DNA from: Ariolimax columbianus
Taxonomy: Eukaryota; Mollusca; Gastropoda; Stylommatophora; Arionidae
Reading direction: 5' to 3'
Length of the DNA: 64,000 nucleotides
Assembly: GCA_036924085.1 (NCBI GenBank)
Contig: JAVGWX010000013.1
Span: forward strand, 60,108,390-60,172,389
The notes beneath the pieces were generated by a model. It made no database searches and had not been told where the DNA came from. It was given only the letters and a program-made list of their open reading frames with translations. Of the stretch, positions 11,581-23,610 are shown piece by piece; position 1 is the stretch's first letter, and each line of letters starts with the position of its first letter. A program made the translations under genes and the position numbers.

Positions 11581-12236
11581 TTACTTGATTTTGAAGAAAT
11601 ATGATCATGACAATAATAATGGGCCTATCGCCGTCGATGAGAATAACCAACATCATCATGTGTCATACTGTGCCCTTAAGTCTGTGGGCGGATGCGTGCC
11701 TGACAGATTGAGCCAACACCAGCTGGTGCTGGTTTTCCCTCTACTCTATACGTCCATCTGATCGCCCTTCGACCCTCGCTAACTGCATGCAAGGCTTTTT
11801 TTGGCCTCGCCTTTTTCAGGCTAAACGATTTACTGCCAGGATTCACTGAATCGCTTTTATTGACGTCCACGTGATCGCCTTACTGTGCGAAGCTCGCTAA
11901 ACAGAAGTTTCTTTTGGAACCTTTCACTTGACATTCGAGAAACTTGGCCAGTCTATCTCACTTTAATTTTCTACAAAAGTGTATGAATAGTGTAGTAGTA
12001 ATGAAAATTATATGGTTATTTGTGATGTGGTCTTGTAGCCAATTTGGAGTATGTGTCATGTAGAAGTGATTCAACCTCCTAGCGTGTTTGGCGTACACAC
12101 TCCAGCTCTCTCACCCATAGATCAGGGTTTAGAGACTGGCCAGATGTTTGCCGATCAGATTAGTTGCTGTTTAAAGATATACTTCATTTAAACATTCAAT
12201 TCTTCTTCGGGCAATATCAGGTAATACTATTTACTC
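11581..12236. other. No gene recognised
   Basis: Both strands contain only short frames without motifs. Two similar blocks, ACGTCCATCTGATCGCC near 11749 and ACGTCCACGTGATCGCC near 11862, are the only internal similarity I noticed. Confidence 0.4.
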
Positions 12237-12510
12237 ATGTTTATCTTCTTTTTCTTTCTCTTCTTCTTCTTCTTTCTCTTCTTTTTCGTCTTCTTTTTTT
12301 TTCTTCGTCTTCTTCTTCTTATTTTGTCTTTCTCTTCTTCTTCTTTTATTTTTCTTCTTCTTTGTATTCTTCTTCTTCTTCTTTTTCTTCTTCTTCTTCT
12401 TTTTCTTCTTCTTCTTCTTCTTCTTATTCTTCTACTTCTTCTTCTCTATTTTCTTCTTCATTCTTTACTTCTTCTTCTTTTTCTTCTTCTTTTCCTTTTT
12501 TTTCTAGCTC
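12237..12510. repeat. (TTC)n pyrimidine tract
   Basis: About 270 bp of TTC/TTT-rich sequence on the plus strand. The apparent Ser- or Phe/Leu-rich reading frames here are artefacts of the repeat. The tail of the I-like LINE family is also (GAA)n/(TTC)n, so the tract could have grown from an old LINE tail, but no element sequence abuts it in the right orientation. Confidence 0.9.
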
Positions 12511-12639
12511 ACCGACAATTGTATTAAGTCTACACGTAAAGGCCAGTTCTATGGACAAAGTCTACTGTGGTGGGAAGTTCTTCAAGACTCTCACACAAGT
12601 GTGTGTGTGTGGGTTCGCCTCCGTGGGTCAGTATTCACA

Positions 12640-15600
12640 ACGCAGTTGCTTTAGCATGTTACAGTCTTGACAAAGGAAGGGTTCTGATACTGACACGTAA
12701 CTGCATACCGAGCAGCGCAGTAGCTGTCGATCACACTGGACAAGCAGAAATTGTATGACTCGACATAATGACACAAGAAACGACGATCCGCATCTTCAAC
12801 CTGTATGGCCCACCCAACAAAGACCTGTCGCTCTCGAGTATGGAAATCAAGGACTCCAGCTGCCTAGTAGTTGGAGACTTCAACAGCCACTCAGGGAGAT
12901 GGGGATATTCGGACACAGACAACAGAGGTGATGAAGTGGAAGACTGGGAGATAGACACAAATCTCTATCTTTTCAATAGGCCGGAGGACAGCCCTATCTT
13001 CTATTCTAGAACATGGCATACTACCTCTACTCCAGACTTGGCCTTTTCCACGGTGGATATTCCCCACAAAATAGACCGCCAGGTGCTCAACCACTTGGCA
13101 GGTAGCGACAAAAGGCCAATTAGGCTAGAAATTGAAATGGAAGTAGGCCCACAGGAAATAAAAGCGCTCCCACGTTAGAACTATAAACGAGCCGACTGGG
13201 ACAGATTTGCATTCCTGACAGATGGGCTATGTGAAACCATCAACACACGAAATAACAATATGAAACCTATGGTGGAAAGCCTAAGCAAAGCAATAATGCA
13301 AGCAGCCACCTAAACCATCCCAAGAGAGGCAAGGAAAAACTACAAGCCATATAGGAACGATGAACTGCAGAAATCATAGGATGAAGTCTCAAATGCTAGA
13401 AACATAGCAGAGAGAGAGAGATCAATCTATGGAAGCCAATATCGCCCTTAAGGCCATCACGGCGAAATAAAAAAGAAGACTGAATCAGATAACCAGAGAC
13501 AGCTGAAAAACAAAACAGAAAACCTCCATCTAGAAAAAGAAGGGAACAAACTATGGAATTTAGTCAACGCCATGAATGACTAAACACCCTTAAATCAACA
13601 AATTACTTTCAAGCAGGGCGACAACATGCTTACTGGAAAAAAAGCAGCAAACGCCTTTATAGAACATTATGCCAGAACAAACCACATTGATGTCTATGCA
13701 GACAGGAAAACATGCATTAGTGAAGAACAAAAACGCCACGACAACATCAAGATGGCACAAGAGGAGCACATGATGGCAAAACTAACAATGAATTAAATTG
13801 ATGAGGCTATGAGAACCCTAAAGAAAAATAAATCGCCTGGAAAAGATGGGGTAACAAACGAAATCCTGATGAGATTGGGCCAAACAGCAAAGAGGAAGTT
13901 TCTATCAGTCCTGAACCAAAGATGGAAAAATTGAATTGTACCGCAGGCATGGAAAGACGCTGTACTTATACCAGTACCAAAGAAAGAAAAATATAGAACA
14001 GTACCAAATGGATACAGGCCTATCAGTCTACTGAGCTGTGTAGGCAAACTGATGGAGCGTATGATAAACACTAGACTGATGTGGCATCTGGAAGAAAAAC
14101 ACAAACTAATTCCACAGCAAGAACGCTTGAGGCAGTACAGATCCACTGAGGACCAGATCACTCTCATAGCCCAGGAAATAGAGGATGCTTACCAGGAGAA
14201 AAAAAACACACAGTAGCGGTCTGGGTGGATTTAGAGAAGGCATTTGACAAGGTCTGGAAAGAGGGACTTAAAGTCAAGCTACGAAGAAGCGAAGTTTGTG
14301 GGAAAATGTACAGTTGGATCAGCCACTACCTCGAAAACAGAACAGCCAGAGTTCAAGTACAAGGGCAGATGAGCAAAAATGTGACACTTGAGCAGGGAAT
14401 ACCCCAAGGGGGAGTACTGTCGCCCACACTTTTCCTGGTGTATATAAACAACGTCAAATAGAATATACCAAGAAGAGTCCACAGCTCCATGTTTGCAAAC
14501 CATCTGGCTATGTGGACCTCTGAAAAGAATTTCACTGTAGCAAGAAATCGGATGCAGCAGGCCCTAACATCGCTGGAAGAGTGGGCTAACTCATGGCAGG
14601 TCAAAATAAACGAGAATCTGGCTATGTGGACCTCCAATCAAATTAGCAAACTTCAAAATCAAGCCATGAGAGTTATAACAGGAGGCATGAAGTCAACGCC
14701 AATTGTAGAACTTGAAAAGATTATAAATCTGCAATCCATGATCGACAGAAGAGCCTGCAGAGCCCAGCAGCAAGCAGAGAAATTTAGAAGACTGACAGAC
14801 CATCCAATGCATCAGACACTAAATAGATTTGGAAATGGGAAACTAAAGCGGAGAAACTTTGCAGAATTAGTCAAAACAAAGATGAGCGAAGACCATATGA
14901 ACACATTAACAGCACCAAAGCCCATCCCTACTGTACGCAAACCTACCTGGAAGCAGCATATATTTCCAGAGGTGGTAGAAAATATACCAGGTATTAGAAA
15001 CAAGAACAACCAGATTGAAAAACAAAGAAGAGACATAACCCTGAGGTACATAACGAAAAAATACCCAAGCATGGACTGGACCCATCATACACCGACGGTT
15101 CTGTAACAAACACAACACAGAACGGAGGAGCAGGTATTCCTGAGCCTACCAGATGGTAGAAAAATAACACTGTCAGTGGCAACTGGAAAATTCTCAAGGA
15201 ATTTCAGAGCGGAGGCAGATGCACTGAGAGCGGCTGTAGAAGCAATGCTGACAGGCGAAAGCAATGAAAGCCAGATAGTCCTGTTTACAGATGCCCTGAC
15301 CGTAGTCACAGCACTAACAAGCCAAAAAAAAAAGACTGAACTTAATGATTTAAAAGCAGTATTTTGTCAATTATGTCAGCAGTCCGCACCGAAAATAGTA
15401 GTGGTACAGTGGGTTCCATCGCACTGTATCATCCAAGGCAACGAGGAGGCAGACAGACTGGCAAAAGAAGGTGCAAGACTACCACAACCAGATTCTAGTG
15501 TGACCTACGAAGAGTCCAAAAGGCTTATTAGGGCCAGACACATGGCCAAACGGGAAACAGAACATACTGGCTACACACAAAAAAGTTACTACTATCAGTT

Positions 15601-15895
15601 GAACAGAAGAGAGGAGGTCGTGGTCTGCAGACTGCGCACAGGCCACAACAGACTGAGGTACCACCTATTCAATAAACTGAAGATAGGTGGCACTGACGAA
15701 TGCACTTGTGGTATCGGGAAAATGATCGCTGAACATCTGCTGCAAAACTGCCCGACATGCGAGGACCAGAGAAAGCACATGTGGCCATCACCAGTTCCAA
15801 CACTAGACAAGCTCAATGGCAGTGTAGACAGCCTCAGGATGACCGCTGCTTTTTTCGAAAAAATACGGGTTGACGTTTGACAGCGTACGAAGAAG
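12640..15895 (+). pseudogene. I-like LINE (EN-RT-RNase H), heavily decayed
   Basis: This is the longest plus-strand copy. Order: AP endonuclease C-terminal half at 12670-13178 (V-V-G-D-F-N-S-H-S, T-P-D-L-A-F-S-T, and S-D-K-R-P-I at the S-D-H position); linker with many stops at 13180-13780; RT from 13790 (K-S-P-G-K-D-G, Y-R-P-I-S-L-L-S-C-V-G-K), V-D-L-E-K-A-F-D-K-V-W at 14226, and Q-G-I-P-Q-G-G-V-L-S. The A-D-D motif at 14491 reads A-N-H, so the catalytic pair is lost. Next come connection sequence (14640-15100), RNase H (15176-15480, ending E-A-D-R-L-A-K-E-G-A) and the Cys/His C-terminus to 15880, then the (GAAGAAGAAG) tail. About 14600-14640 marks an internal deletion. Confidence 0.88.
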
Positions 15896-16229
15896 AAGAA
15901 GATGAAGATATCCTGTAATTATATTCTATAATGAATCTTCCCGTATGGATAACTGTCAAAACCTTGCGAGCTGACCTCAGATATGTTAAGTAGATTTGTT
16001 TCATAACCATATGACGTATTAACTACAAACACTGTGATGACGTCATTTAATGACTTTCAATACCACTATCGACGTCACGTCACAAACAATTTGTTTCTAC
16101 ATATAAAACATATACATATTTATACACAAATGCGCACAAAAGAGTCCGCATTGACTTATATATATACACACACACACACACACATCCACACATATATATA
16201 TATATATAAACATACATACAAATAATCAA
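15896..16229. other. Spacer with (CA)n/(TA)n microsatellite
   Basis: No gene. Alternating TATATACACACACA and ATATATATAT repeats occupy about 16155-16213. Confidence 0.7.
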
Positions 16230-18170
16230 AGACCTATACGCTCCTTGTGGAGCATAGCTCCTCTACAAATACTCGCTACATTTTCCTATCATGAGCCATC
16301 TGAGCCGTTTCAGTCCACGTATTGTTTGCCATCCTTTCATTTCACTCGAGCTCCCTCATCCGTGAGTTTCATGGTCTTCCTCTACTTCTCATGTCATGTG
16401 GATTCCAGAATAGAGCTTGTGTTACAATGTTGTGTACTGGTTTCGGTAAATGGTGGCCAACCCATTGCCTTCTTCTTATTTTATGATCCACTGCTATTTG
16501 TCCCGTTTTCCCCATCAGTTCCACGTTGGTAATCTTGTCGTACCATTTCCATCCTTGCATTTACGATAGTCTGTACCTTTTTCATAAGTACCTGTGTTGT
16601 CCTCTATGCTGCAGAGCATCATATTAGAACGGATTTTACGGATTTTTTTGTTTTGATGATGGTTTTAATATTTATTAACTTTCACAAATTCCTAAATGCA
16701 ACATCGTTTTCTGTACCTTCTTCAATGTCTGTATTGTAGACACAGTATGTGACAGACCCAACATTCTGAAGGTGGGTGGCTCAAAGCCCAATTCAATAAT
16801 TGTTAACTGTATTTATTTTCAAAACCTGTGTTTTGTTTGTTAGCATCCCTATCATCAATTATAGGGACCTCTCTTCGGGTATACGTAAATTATAGGGACC
16901 TCTCTTCGGGTATACGTAAATTATAGGGACCTCTCTTCGGGTATACGTAAATTAGTTTGTATCTGGCTGTGGGTATGAGGCAGTAGAGACACATTGTCGA
17001 TAAAGTCGAGATCTTCAACTTGTCTCGTCAATGTCCATTTAATGCCGTTGTCGCTTGACGATAATGTCGACTTTACAATCCAGTCAATGGCCAGCAGAGA
17101 AAGTAATGGGGACAGTAGACAGCCCCTCCAGATCAAACGTTCTTATTTTAAAGGGTTCAGCAAGCTGACCGTCATGAGCACTTGACATCTCGTTGCTTCA
17201 TTTGTTTTCTGGATTACATCAGATAACTTCCGGGGCACTTCATAGTGTTTGAGCAGCTTCTATAGTGATACCCTGTCCATGCTGTCAAACGCTTTCTCGT
17301 AGTCCACACATCCCATAATAAGCGATGAGTTCCATTCCTCCCTTTGTTCAATTATTATTATCAGTGTTGCTGTATGTTCTGTCTAGGACCTGTTTTGACG
17401 AAAGCCGACCTGCTCATTCCTCAACTGGTCATCTATGGCCTTTTTTAATCTCTCTAAGATTATCCGGCTCAAAACTTTCCCATGTACCGATAATAACATT
17501 ATTCCACTATAATCGGTACCTTGCTGAACATCTCACTTTATTACATAGCCATCTTTCCAGTCTCCGGCATCTCTTCCCTCTCCCAGAGTAGCTCGTATAA
17601 CATCATTTTTAACTTTTCATTGTCCGATTTGATCGCTTACGAGAAAATATACCCTGGACCAGGCTTGTAGTCTTTCAAAAGCCGAATGGATTTCTTAATT
17701 TCTTCTGCGGTTGGCCTCTCACCTGAAGTTCCGAATCTGTTTACTGACTGTCAAGAGAACCCTGTAGAGCCGGGCGGTATAGGAGCTCTGTAGAATGTTC
17801 AGCCAATCTCTTTGTTTGCTTATTGGTGTTGCTTAACTACTTTCCTGTCTTATCTTTGATAAAGACATTTAAAAGCTTATACTTGCTTGTTAGTAAGTTT
17901 GTTTTGTTGTACATGTCATCCATATCTCCTTTACAGCAGCATCATATGCACCTCACTCCAACTCATCAATATATTTTATCTTGTCGCTTCTGATTTTCTT
18001 GAATAATTCTTTGTTCGCTTCAGCGTATGTCGATTTGCATAGGTTTCAGCGTATCTTTGTTTTCCTAGGTTTCAGCGTTCCTAGTACTGCTTCCGCGAAC
18101 AGATGTCTTGTTAATTTTTCGTTCTTTTAACTTTACGATGGTTTCAGACGTTATCTACGCTTTATGCTGG
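16230..18170 (-). pseudogene. RTE-like LINE ORF2, decayed
   Basis: The minus-strand order is coherent. The EN-RT linker (M-K-D-L-Y-type block with K-D-K-T-G-K) lies at about 17960-17830, and RT with V-D-Y-E-K-A-F-D-like sequence near 17300. R-G-C-L-L-S-P-L-L at about 17127 is followed by D-L-D-F-I-D-N in place of F-A-D-D near 17010. Then come the K-I-N-T-V-N-N segment near 16805 and the C-terminal block with G-Q-I-A-V-D-H-K-I-R-R-R-Q-W and H-D-M-R-S-R-G-R-P at 16500-16370. Frameshifts and stops occur throughout. A triplicated 31-bp unit interrupts it at 16857. Confidence 0.8.
16857..16949. repeat. 31-bp unit repeated three times within LINE sequence
   Basis: AATTATAGGGACCTCTCTTC plus GGGTATACGTA occurs at 16857, 16888 and 16919 without differences, followed by a partial fourth unit at 16950. 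On the LINE's sense strand the unit encodes an I-P-E-E-R-S-L-type string, so it arose by tandem duplication of LINE coding sequence after insertion. Confidence 0.9.
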
Positions 18171-18683
18171 AGCTGTTTTTAACCATAGAAATATTGGAAC
18201 AAGATTGGGTTTCTTGGCCTAAGACTGTGTTATTCGTGCATACATACTTATTTATATACACATATACACACACATACACCCAAGTGACTATACAGATGAT
18301 CCGCTAAAGTCAAAGACCAAACTAAAATCATTTAACTGTTTCAAACTCATTTTATTTCATGATGGCGTAACAGGTTGGGATAACTCCAGGAGCACACAAA
18401 ATAATATGTCACTGTAGCTGTTTCTCAGTTTAATTCATCGTCTGAAAAATGGACAAAATAAATAAATATTTCAGTACGTGTAATTGTTCTTTGATTGTTT
18501 AACAACATGCTTGCTCGTTTTACCCGTGGTTGTCAGTGATATTTATGTAAATATTGGATAATTTGCACCCTTACATCGCTCACATCCCCACTGCACTCAT
18601 TTTGCGACCCATAGGTTTAATAATCTCTTAGCTGTTTCCTCTACGCATGCCTATTCGAATTATGTAGTCGCAATTGATCACCA
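18171..18683. other. No gene recognised
   Basis: AT-rich sequence with a short (ATAC)n run near 18240-18280. No motif on either strand. Confidence 0.45.
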
Positions 18684-18972
18684 AATATCGAGCTAAATCT
18701 AGCACCAAATATCGAGCTAAATCTATCACCAAGTATCGAGCTAAATCGATTGCCAAGTATCGAGCTAAATCTGTCAACGTATCAAGCTAAATCGAGTGCC
18801 AAGTAGCAAGGTAAATATGTCACCGTATGGAGCTAAATCTTTCACCAAGTATCGAGATAAATATATCATCAAGTATCGAACTAAATCTATTACCAAATTT
18901 CAAGCTAAGTATATCACCATGTATCGAGCTAAATCTATCACAAAGTATCGAGCTAAATCTATCACAAAATTC
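18684..18972. repeat. 24-bp minisatellite
   Basis: ATCGAGCTAAATCTATCACCAAGT-type units repeat about 12 times with point differences (ACCAAATATC, ACCAAGTATC, ACAAAGTATC). Reading frames crossing it give periodic Y-R-A-K-S-I-T-K peptides and are not evidence of a gene. Confidence 0.9.
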
Positions 18973-19640
18973 GTGTTGAACGCGATGCTCACAAATGGCG
19001 TCAACATTCATTTTCCTGAACCGTAAGATTTGACAACAGTAAACAATTGTTTATTATAAGCCATTATGTTTCTAGCGTAGACATTAGCCTTTCAGGGATT
19101 GAAATCGATCTCTACGCCAAACATGGTGAAGCTGGAACCCGACATACTTGAATGAAAGAGAAACATAGTTGTACTTTGCTGACATAAACACATACTCACA
19201 CATACACCCACACACACACACACACATACATACATACACACACATACACACAATTATTACTTGTAAAGCATCATTATCAGGTGCTCTGCTATTTGGCGAT
19301 AATGAACCTCAATTCGCGTCTATCAGGCGCAGTTGTCTCCCCTGCCAGTCTTTCAGGCTGTCCACCATGTTCTCTCTTTCCTGCTATTTTTCTCATTGTC
19401 ACGACGTGCTCTAAGCCGCGTCATCCCATAACATGCGCACAAACTGATAACTGTCTTGTTCTGATCCTTGCATTCAGCTGTATATGTCTTTGTGTCTCCT
19501 CCAGTGCTGCATAATAAATCTTCTTTGTTGCCCATGGGATCCTTGCATTAAGTTGTCTTTGTCTTTGTGTCTCCTCCAGTGCTGCATAATACATCTTCTT
19601 TGTAGCTCATGGGGTCAGCAGCATTGTGTTGTTGTTTACG
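18973..19640. other. No gene recognised; (CA)n/(CATA)n tract
   Basis: A CACACATACA-type microsatellite lies at about 19186-19253. The block TTGTGTCTCCTCCAGTGCTGCATAATA is present at about 19490 and again at about 19568, an approximately 78-bp partial direct duplication. No coding motif. Confidence 0.55.
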
Positions 19641-19885
19641 AACTCCCACAATGAGTAGCTTACCTTACGTGCGTCCTGAAAAGGACTTTAAGTGCATGTT
19701 GCAATAGCTTTACTAACATACGGAGTATGCTGGTGATGGTCGACCGGGTCCTCCAGACGGTAAGGTTATGCTTGGATTCAACTGCGTTTCGCTCACAACT
19801 ACGGTGATTATTTGATCCCTCGCCTCGTTAACCAGAATGCCATGAAAACATCCCGTTTCCACAAAGAACTACTAGGAAGCGGAGG
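19641..19885. repeat. Dispersed repeat copy (family also at 8812 and 22262)
   Basis: ACGTGCGTCCTGAAAAGGACTTTAAGTG and the following text (GGTGATGGTCGACCGGGTCC..., CAGAATGCCATGAAAACATC) parallel 22288-22460 (TGCGCCCTGAATAGGGCG, GTGTACCGGGTTCC, CTGCCATGACACC) and 8812-8850. Three diverged copies in 14 kb suggest an interspersed element, possibly non-autonomous. Class unknown. Confidence 0.45.
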
Positions 19886-19892
19886 TGAGGGT

Positions 19893-20285
19893 CTTGTCCA
19901 GTATAGTTTGCCTGACCCCAACTAATTTGTCTGATCAGTATAGTATGCCTGACCCAAACTAATTTGTCTGATCAGTATAGTATGCCTGACCCAAACTAAT
20001 TTTTCTGATCAGTATAGTTTGCCCGACCCCAACTAACATGTCTGATCAGTATAGTTTCCCTGACCCCAACTAATTTTTCTGATCAGTATAGTTTGCCCGA
20101 CCCCAACTAACATGTCTGATCAGTATAGTTTCCCTGGCCCCAACTAATTTTTCTGATCAGTATATTTTGCCTGACCCCAACTAACATGTCTGATCAGTAT
20201 AGTTTCCCTGGCCCCAACTAATTTGTCTGATCAGTATATTTTGCCTGACCCCAACTAATTTGTCTGATCAGTATAGTTTGCCTGC
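19893..20285. repeat. 37-bp minisatellite containing TGATCA
   Basis: Units of CTGATCAGTATAGTTTGCCT plus GACCCCAACTAATTTGT recur with 37-bp spacing (for example at 19931 and 19968), about ten copies. Variants alternate between AATTTGT, AATTTTT and AACATGT ends, suggesting higher-order pairing of two unit types in the middle of the array. Confidence 0.9.
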
Positions 20286-20547
20286 TATATGGCAGTACTG
20301 GACCAACGTAGCATCTAAGGACTCTCTTTCTCAGTTCCATAGACAAGGTTTTGTTGCGCAATATTCACTTCATGGTCTGGACGACCATTTTTGTTTTGGC
20401 TATTCTCCATTGTATTTCATAATTCCATTTTCAATCCGATGTTATGTGTGCGCCCAGGTGTTAACTTGTCTCAATTCGTTCCCCTTCGCTTTGACGCAGG
20501 TTTTGGAGTGTCCGGTTTTTTCGCCAATACCATTACTTCCGATCTCT

Positions 20548-21005
20548 TCTTATTTTAGCTTAGGACTTTGTTTTCACTTTGCTGAACTACCATCTTTACC
20601 ATTTCCTGCGATTCAGTTTCATTCTGGGCTATCAATACAATAGTATCAGCATTTCGCGTATTATTTATGTTTTGTCCGTCAATTGATATTCCAGGAATTG
20701 TTTGTATGTCTCTCAAAATGAACTCGCTGTTTGAAGAGAACAGGTCAGGGGACAGAACACAACCTTGCCTGACTCCTCTTATTATATTTGCATAATCTCC
20801 CCCTTGATTGTTCATTCTTTCAGCCGCACTCTGTTACCCAACACATACGAGCTGAACGATCAAAATGTCGTTGTCATCAATATGTAAACATTTCAGCAAT
20901 TGAGCCAGTTACATATGTTTTACCCTGTGGAACGCTTTAATATCATCTATGACACACAGATATACGTCGACTTTCATCTCAATGGCTCTCTAAATTATCG
21001 TTCTT
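20548..21005 (-). pseudogene. LINE reverse-transcriptase fragment
   Basis: The minus strand reads D-D-I-K-A-F-H-R-V-K-H (RT3-like) near 20940, then R-G-V-R-Q-G-C-V-L-S-P-D-L-F (RT4) near 20775, and A-D-T-I-V-L-I-A at the place of the A-D-D box near 20650. The frame at 20815-20555 is 86 codons. It belongs to a LINE clade distinct from CR1 and I-like copies here (RTE- or Jockey-like). Both ends are truncated, one of them against the 44-bp minisatellite. Confidence 0.75.
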
Positions 21006-21675
21006 ATAATGTCTAAAGCGTTGTTGGGCCCTTGCCTTCCAGGAACCCACACTGCTCGTCCCCAAACGTTGTTTGCGCCCTTCCAAGAACCCACACTGCT
21101 CGTCCCCAAACGTTGTTTGCGCCCTTCCAAGAACCCACACTGCTCATCCTGAAACGGTTTTTGCCCTTCCAAGAACCCACACTGCTCGTCCCCAACCGGT
21201 GTTTTTGCCCTTCCAAGAACCGACACTGCTCATCCCCAAACGGTGTTTTACCCTTCCAAGAACCCACACTGCTCATCCCCAAACGGTGTTTTACCCTTCC
21301 AAGAACCCACACTGATCGTCCCCAAACGGTTTGTGTGCCCTTCCAAGAACCCACACTGCTCATCCCAAACGGTGTTTTTGCCCTTCCAAGAACCCACACT
21401 GCTCATCCCCAAACGGTATTTTTGCCCTTCCAAGAACCCACACTGCTCATCCCCAAACGGTGTTTTTGCCCTTCCAAGAACCCACACTGCTCATCCCCAA
21501 ACGGTGTTTTTGCCCTTCCAAGAACCCACACTGATCATCCCCAAGCGGTGTTTTTGCCCTTCCAAGAACCGACACTGATCATCCCCAAACGGTGTTTTTG
21601 CCCTTCCAAGAACCCACACTGCTCATCCCCAAACGGTGTTTTTGCCCTTCCAAGAACCCACATTGCTCACCTCCA
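21006..21675. repeat. 44-bp minisatellite open in several frames
   Basis: CCCTTCCAAGAACCCACACT plus GCTCATCCCCAAACGGTGTT and TTTG repeat at exactly 44 bp in the best part (21425, 21469), about 15 copies with slightly shorter early units. Because 44 is not a multiple of 3, all frames cycle through the unit. The unit lacks stops in several frames, giving a 218-codon frame on the plus strand and 128 on the minus. No start context, neighbour or domain supports translation. Confidence 0.92.
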
Positions 21676-21739
21676 ATTTCTGGTTTGATTCTACTCCTCA
21701 TTCTTCTCATGACTCGGAAAAGTATCATTGTCAAGTGGC

Positions 21740-21842
21740 TCATGATGCTGATAGTACGACGTTTCTCACATCCAATAGCTCATGATGCTGTTAGTACGAC
21801 GTTTCTCGCATCCAATAGCTCATGATGCTGATAGTTTCTCGC
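21740..21842. repeat. 40-bp repeat, about 2.5 copies
   Basis: TCATGATGCTGATAGTACGA plus CGTTTCTCACATCCAATAGC starts at 21740 and 21780 and partially at 21820. Confidence 0.85.
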
Positions 21843-23595
21843 GTTTCACAAGAGAGCCTCTAGTATTCATCTTTCATGATAACTGTTTTGTCTCCCTTTC
21901 ATCTTTTGTTTGAACGCCTTTTATTAAACTTCACTCGTTAGTTAGAGACAAATCCTGTTCTAAAAAAAATGCAAACACTTCTCAAAAAAAAAAGCTACAG
22001 AATTGAAACTTTCAGGATATTTAAAAACCAGATGACAAAACACTTCAATTACATTTTTGGAACATTATTGTTATAATTCTTTATACTATTATCGATTTTC
22101 ATCTGCTATGAGTTCTTTTACGTTGGCAGCGTGTTTACTACATCTCCGTGTTTTACCTCAATATACCTAGACACACGTCTCCTCACTGGAGACCACTGGT
22201 CGCTTGGTAATTGTGGGAATGGAAACCGGAGCATTTCCTGCTTTCGTTTCTTGTGTTGTTGTTAATGGCCACAATAAGTATGTTCACTCTTTCATGCGCC
22301 CTGAATAGGGCGTTGAGTGTCGCGTCTTCAGATCCCGAGCGTGCTGATGAAGGTGTACCGGGTTCCTATAATCTCTTGTGTTATCCTTGGCTCTCATCTA
22401 ATACGTATATGACGTCGATCGCCAACATATTTACTCAGACTGCCATGACACCGCATGTTTCCAGGAAGAACCGCGTGCATATGAGGTTACCGTTTTGTTC
22501 AGTATATTTCCCCTGACCGTGTTGTACACTAAATGTGTCCATGTACATACTACTCGATCCTTACAAATCCTACATGGAGTATTGATAATAAGACATTTCG
22601 TATCCTGCAATAAGATTTTTAGTTAATCATGTTTGTCTATGTGACCTAACTAATGACGGTTCCTAATCTTGTCATTGCTGTCGAGTGTTTTACATTCATT
22701 GCTTTCAAATGCTTTATGCTCATATCGATGAAAGAAATAATACAAACCTGTAACGTTTTTTCTGTTTTCATGTATTAATAACAAAAACAATATCGATGTT
22801 AGTTTGATCGATGTTTTGTGTTTTCTCTTTACAAAATGTGTCGATTTGACAATTTGCGTTAAGACAATTTGACTATTCTCGCTATCTTCAGATCCTAAGC
22901 TCAAGTCAATTTCTGATTTACGACGGGTTAGACAATACACTGTCAGAAGTGAGAACTGAACCCGATATCTGTGCCGTGTGCGACAATGACTGCAACAATT
23001 TTGTCAGACTATATATTATCTGTAAATGACATTAATGTCAAAGTTCTAGCAAACAGAAACATATATTTCATTACTTACTTGTTTGTTAAATGAATCGCCG
23101 CATTATCGCTTCTTTGAGTATCGATAAACTGAAACAGCAAACCATTAGTTAACTTTCATGTTTCGTAAAGTTATAAATGTATTTGACATGTCGCTGATGT
23201 CAAGTTGTCTTTATAAATAAGCTGTGTACTGTAATTATTTGAAATGCTACTGATCTCAAGTTACCGGGAGTAAACAAGTTGACATGTCTCTGATGTCAGC
23301 TGTTGGTAGACATTTGCTTTGTGCTCCATTTATTTGACATGTCACTGATGTCCGCTGTTGGTAACGTTTGCTTTGTTCTCCATTTATTTGAATTGTTATT
23401 TTTGTCAAGTTATCATTAGGAGTTAGTCGTGTATTATAAACATAAATCCTGCCTTTGACACGGAATCAGTTGACCATAGTTTGGTGTTACAAATATTCAA
23501 CCAGCCATTGATGACAATTAATCAGAAGGAATGTATGTGGCGCTTCAAATATTTGGCTCATAATATGTAACAAGACCTCAGTATAAATGAGATTT
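21843..23595. other. No gene recognised; dispersed repeat and degenerate tandem repeat
   Basis: About 22255-22490 carries a second copy of the dispersed repeat described at 19641. About 23178-23400 contains three to four diverged units around TTTGACATGTC(A/G)CTGATGTC followed by GCTGTTGGTA and TTTGCTTTG. The rest is AT-rich with no motif on either strand. Confidence 0.5.
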
Positions 23596-23610
23596 TTGGT
23601 GGCAATATTT
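23596..23610. repeat. Target-site duplication, 3' side of LINE
   Basis: TTGGTGGCAATATTT is present here and identically at 26943-26957, directly bounding the I-like LINE copy. It is a 15-bp target-site duplication of the kind made by target-primed reverse transcription. Confidence 0.92.

Noticed and set aside
12164..12670. Ser/Phe-rich 168-codon frame
   Set aside because: Produced by the (TTC)n tract. Frame-shifted versions give equally long Leu- or Phe-rich products.
18796..19026. Repetitive Y-R-A-K-S-I-T-K peptide
   Set aside because: Translation of a 24-bp minisatellite. The unit length being a multiple of three makes it look periodic and protein-like.
21032..21688. 218-codon Cys/Pro-rich reading frame
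   Set aside because: It is entirely a 44-bp tandem repeat, open in several frames and on both strands, with no start context or domain.
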